This document shows positions 7,367-8,465 of a DNA stretch of 8,465 nucleotides, piece by piece. Below the pieces are notes generated by a model. The model ran no database searches. It saw only the letters and a program-made list of their open reading frames with translations, and had not been told where the DNA came from. Source of the DNA: an uncultured Alphaproteobacteria bacterium (GTDB lineage Bacteria; Pseudomonadota; Alphaproteobacteria; Caulobacterales; Caulobacteraceae). Made by a program: the position numbers and the translations under genes. The stretch is from the NCBI GenBank assembly GCA_903933475.1, contig CAIZKE010000349.1, forward strand, positions 1-8,465, in the 5' to 3' direction. Each line of letters opens with the position of its first letter. Positions within the stretch are counted from its first letter, which is position 1.

Positions 7367-7408
7367 CCGCCGAAGGGGCCTGCTGCCGAGTCAGGTGTGA
7401 TGCGGGGA

Positions 7409-7957
7409 TCAGCCGAGGAACAGGTTCCAGACCAGACGCCCTGGCAGCAGAACGAAGACGAGGTTCACGGCGAAGCCGCCCAGATACATGCCGGTCATGT
7501 ACCTGCGGTGCCGCTGGACATCATGGCGGCGGGCTGCGGCGACGGCGAGGGGAAGGGCGATGATCACATAGCCGCTGAGGAGGTGGATGATCGAGAAGTG
7601 CCCCGGGTTCTGCGTCTTGATGAACAGGGAGGTGAGGGCGACGGTCCCGACCGCCAGGACCCAGGCCCAGCCCAGGACCCGGTGCATCCGGGCGCCCTTG
7701 CGGCCCGCCAGGAGAATGCCCCCGACCGCCAGGGCCAGCACCCCGAAGGCGAGATGGACAAGAATGACCGGGGAGGTCCGGCCGAGGAGCTCAAGGTCGG
7801 GTCCGTGCAGGCGGACGGCAAACAGGACCCGGACGCCTTCCGGATCAGCGAGGTAGGCGGGCAGAAGGGCACCGGCCACGACCAGGGGGCCAGCAAGGAT
7901 GGCCAGGCCGAGCACCCACTTGCGGGACGGGCGGAGAAGCTGCGAAAAGAAGGACAT
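7409..7957 (-). CDS. DUF2306-type multi-pass inner-membrane protein
   Basis: This 182-aa hydrophobic protein has an unknown biochemical role. Predicted membrane segments lie at about 14-34, 63-84, 93-113, 122-141 and 157-173. Family-like landmarks are RMHRVLGWAWV (90-100), GHFSIIHLLSGY (119-130) and the basic cluster RRHDVQRHRRYMTGMYLGG (143-161), with conserved histidines H92, H120, H125 and H150. These match what I recall of the DUF2306 predicted-membrane family. I prefer the ATG at 7957 because GGAGAG precedes it by 6 nt and the membrane domain begins soon after. An upstream in-frame ATG at 8104 would add 49 non-hydrophobic residues and overlap the divergent gene's start. The gene is co-directional with the suc operon but separated by 121 bp and a promoter, so it is probably a separate unit. 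It is back to back with another membrane-protein gene. Confidence 0.75.
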   Translation of the reverse strand: MSFFSQLLRPSRKWVLGLAILAGPLVVAGALLPAYLADPEGVRVLFAVRLHGPDLELLGRTSPVILVHLAFGVLALAVGGILLAGRKGARMHRVLGWAWVLAVGTVALTSLFIKTQNPGHFSIIHLLSGYVIIALPLAVAAARRHDVQRHRRYMTGMYLGGFAVNLVFVLLPGRLVWNLFLG

Positions 7958-8053
7958 GCGGGACTCTCCATCAGGCGGAAACCGGGCGGCCCAGGTCGGC
8001 GCCCTGTCTTCGACCCCGGTCTTTGGGAGCGGCGGACCTGTCGGCAATCGGGG
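7958..8053. other. Divergent intergenic region with alternating GGTC/GACC half-sites
   Basis: These 96 bp must hold the start signals for both divergent genes. I find no clear -35/-10 pair on either strand. GGTC (7994-7997), GACC (8012-8015), GGTC (8018-8021) and GACC (8035-8038) alternate in orientation. The central pair forms the dyad GACC-CC-GGTC. Such symmetry could be an operator, but 4-mers of this type are common in GC-rich DNA. Confidence 0.35.
7964..7969 (-). promoter_or_regulatory. Ribosome binding site deciding the DUF2306 gene start
   Basis: The minus strand reads GGAGAG, 6 nt before the ATG at 7955-7957. It is the reason for choosing this start over the longer frame that opens at 8104, whose upstream sequence overlaps the divergent coding region. 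Confidence 0.65.
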
Positions 8054-8465
8054 ATGCGCCAGATGACGTCGCCGGTTCGCAGGTGGCTGCCCGATGCCGT
8101 TCACGAAGCGTGGACGGCGGCGGGCCTGCGGCGGACGATCAGCGTGACAGCTGGCGTCGCTGCCGCCGTCGGCGCCTTCCTCGCCTTCGTGGGGGCCTTC
8201 GGCCTGACGGCCTACCCCCTGGTCCTGCGGCTCGCCTACATGGTCCCGGTGGCGATCCTGACCGGCATGATCGGCCTGGGAGGATTCCTTCTGGCCGGCC
8301 GGCTTGCGCCCCGGTTGAATCCCTGGCTCCGCGCTGTCCTCGGCGGCCTCCTGATCTTCGCCCCGATCGGCGTGATCGTCTGGCTTACCGCGGGCCTGAT
8401 TCCGGGCGCCGACAAGGGCCTCTCGGCCCTGCCCGGCTTCATCGGTACGTCCCTGGTGGTGTCCG
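8054..8465 (+). CDS. Membrane protein, probable N-terminal half of a LytTR-type membrane-bound regulator (3' end cut)
   Basis: The frame is open from the ATG at 8054 to the window end, giving 137 residues with no stop. After a charged N-terminal stretch of about 28 residues come membrane segments at about 29-49, 56-80 and 92-115. A fourth begins near 125 and runs into the edge. The pattern RRTISVTAGVAAAVGAF, then GAFG and LVLRLAY, followed by a short basic loop and PWLRAVLGGLL, resembles the four-helix membrane part that precedes LytTR DNA-binding domains in many alphaproteobacterial regulators. The DNA-binding domain itself, if present, lies beyond the window, so this is a resemblance call. 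The start could also be the ATG at 8063; neither has a clear Shine-Dalgarno. It diverges from the DUF2306 gene across 96 bp, which would suit a regulator and its target or partner. Confidence 0.6.
   Translation, partial: MRQMTSPVRRWLPDAVHEAWTAAGLRRTISVTAGVAAAVGAFLAFVGAFGLTAYPLVLRLAYMVPVAILTGMIGLGGFLLAGRLAPRLNPWLRAVLGGLLIFAPIGVIVWLTAGLIPGADKGLSALPGFIGTSLVVS

Larger units (their letters stand above)
7288..7408. other. Intergenic region carrying the operon leader
   Basis: This 121-bp gap lies between the DUF2306 gene stop and the sucC start. It holds the promoter candidate and inverted repeat listed separately. It also holds a GANTC site (7388-7392) upstream of the -35 element, and a short TGAT/ATCA dyad (7399-7412) overlapping the stop codon of the upstream gene. 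I see no stem followed by a T-run, so no Rho-independent terminator separates the DUF2306 gene from the operon. Confidence 0.5.

Noticed and set aside
7361..7382. AGGC...GCCT pairing around CCGCCGAAGGGG as a terminator for the DUF2306 gene
   Set aside because: The stem is only about 4 bp with mismatches and has no T-run. It also overlaps the better-supported -35 element of the suc promoter.
7958..8104. An N-terminal extension of the DUF2306 protein from an ATG at 8104
   Set aside because: The added 49 residues are Pro/Arg-rich and non-hydrophobic. They would overlap the first 17 codons of the divergent gene, and the ATG at 7957 has a good Shine-Dalgarno.
8236..8442. A 68-codon minus-strand open frame opposite the right-edge gene
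   Set aside because: It is Arg/Pro-rich with no domain. The plus strand has a coherent multi-helix membrane protein in this stretch.

Overview
This window looks like a GC-rich alphaproteobacterial chromosome segment. It is dominated by one minus-strand TCA-cycle operon. In transcription order (right to left) it reads sucC (7287-6088), sucD (6088-5210), odhA/sucA (5127-2179), odhB/sucB (2162-948) and lpd (913 to beyond the left edge). The suc-odh-lpd order, the high GC with strong G/C third-position preference, and the sequence style of the OdhA N-terminus suggest a Caulobacterales-type bacterium such as the Caulobacter/Phenylobacterium/Brevundimonas group. That placement is inferred from gene order and protein resemblance, not from a marker gene.

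The operon encodes two consecutive TCA steps. OdhA (E1), OdhB (E2) and Lpd (E3) form the 2-oxoglutarate dehydrogenase complex, which converts 2-oxoglutarate to succinyl-CoA with NADH production. SucC and SucD form succinyl-CoA synthetase, which converts succinyl-CoA to succinate with nucleotide triphosphate formation. Packing is tight: sucC and sucD share one base (TAATG), sucD and odhA are 82 bp apart, odhA and odhB 16 bp, odhB and lpd 34 bp. The diagnostic catalytic and cofactor residues are present in every complete protein, and no frameshift or internal stop is visible. Lpd is cut by the window edge after about 304 residues.

The 121 bp upstream of sucC (7288-7408) hold the best promoter candidate in the window: a TTGCCT / 17 bp / TATAAA arrangement on the minus strand. 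A perfect 6-bp inverted repeat starts about where the transcript should begin.

Right of this promoter lie two genes unrelated to the TCA cycle. A 182-aa, multi-pass membrane protein of the DUF2306 type (7957-7409, minus) sits back to back with a plus-strand membrane protein (8054 to the right edge). The visible 137 residues of the latter resemble the transmembrane N-terminal half of alphaproteobacterial LytTR-type membrane-bound regulators. The 96-bp gap between them holds alternating GGTC/GACC half-sites.

I see no tRNA, rRNA, insertion sequence, CRISPR array, phage gene or integration scar. Most of the window is ordinary core metabolism. The parts worth a second look are the sucC leader and promoter, and the divergent membrane-protein pair. 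I do not see convincing evidence of a previously undescribed system.
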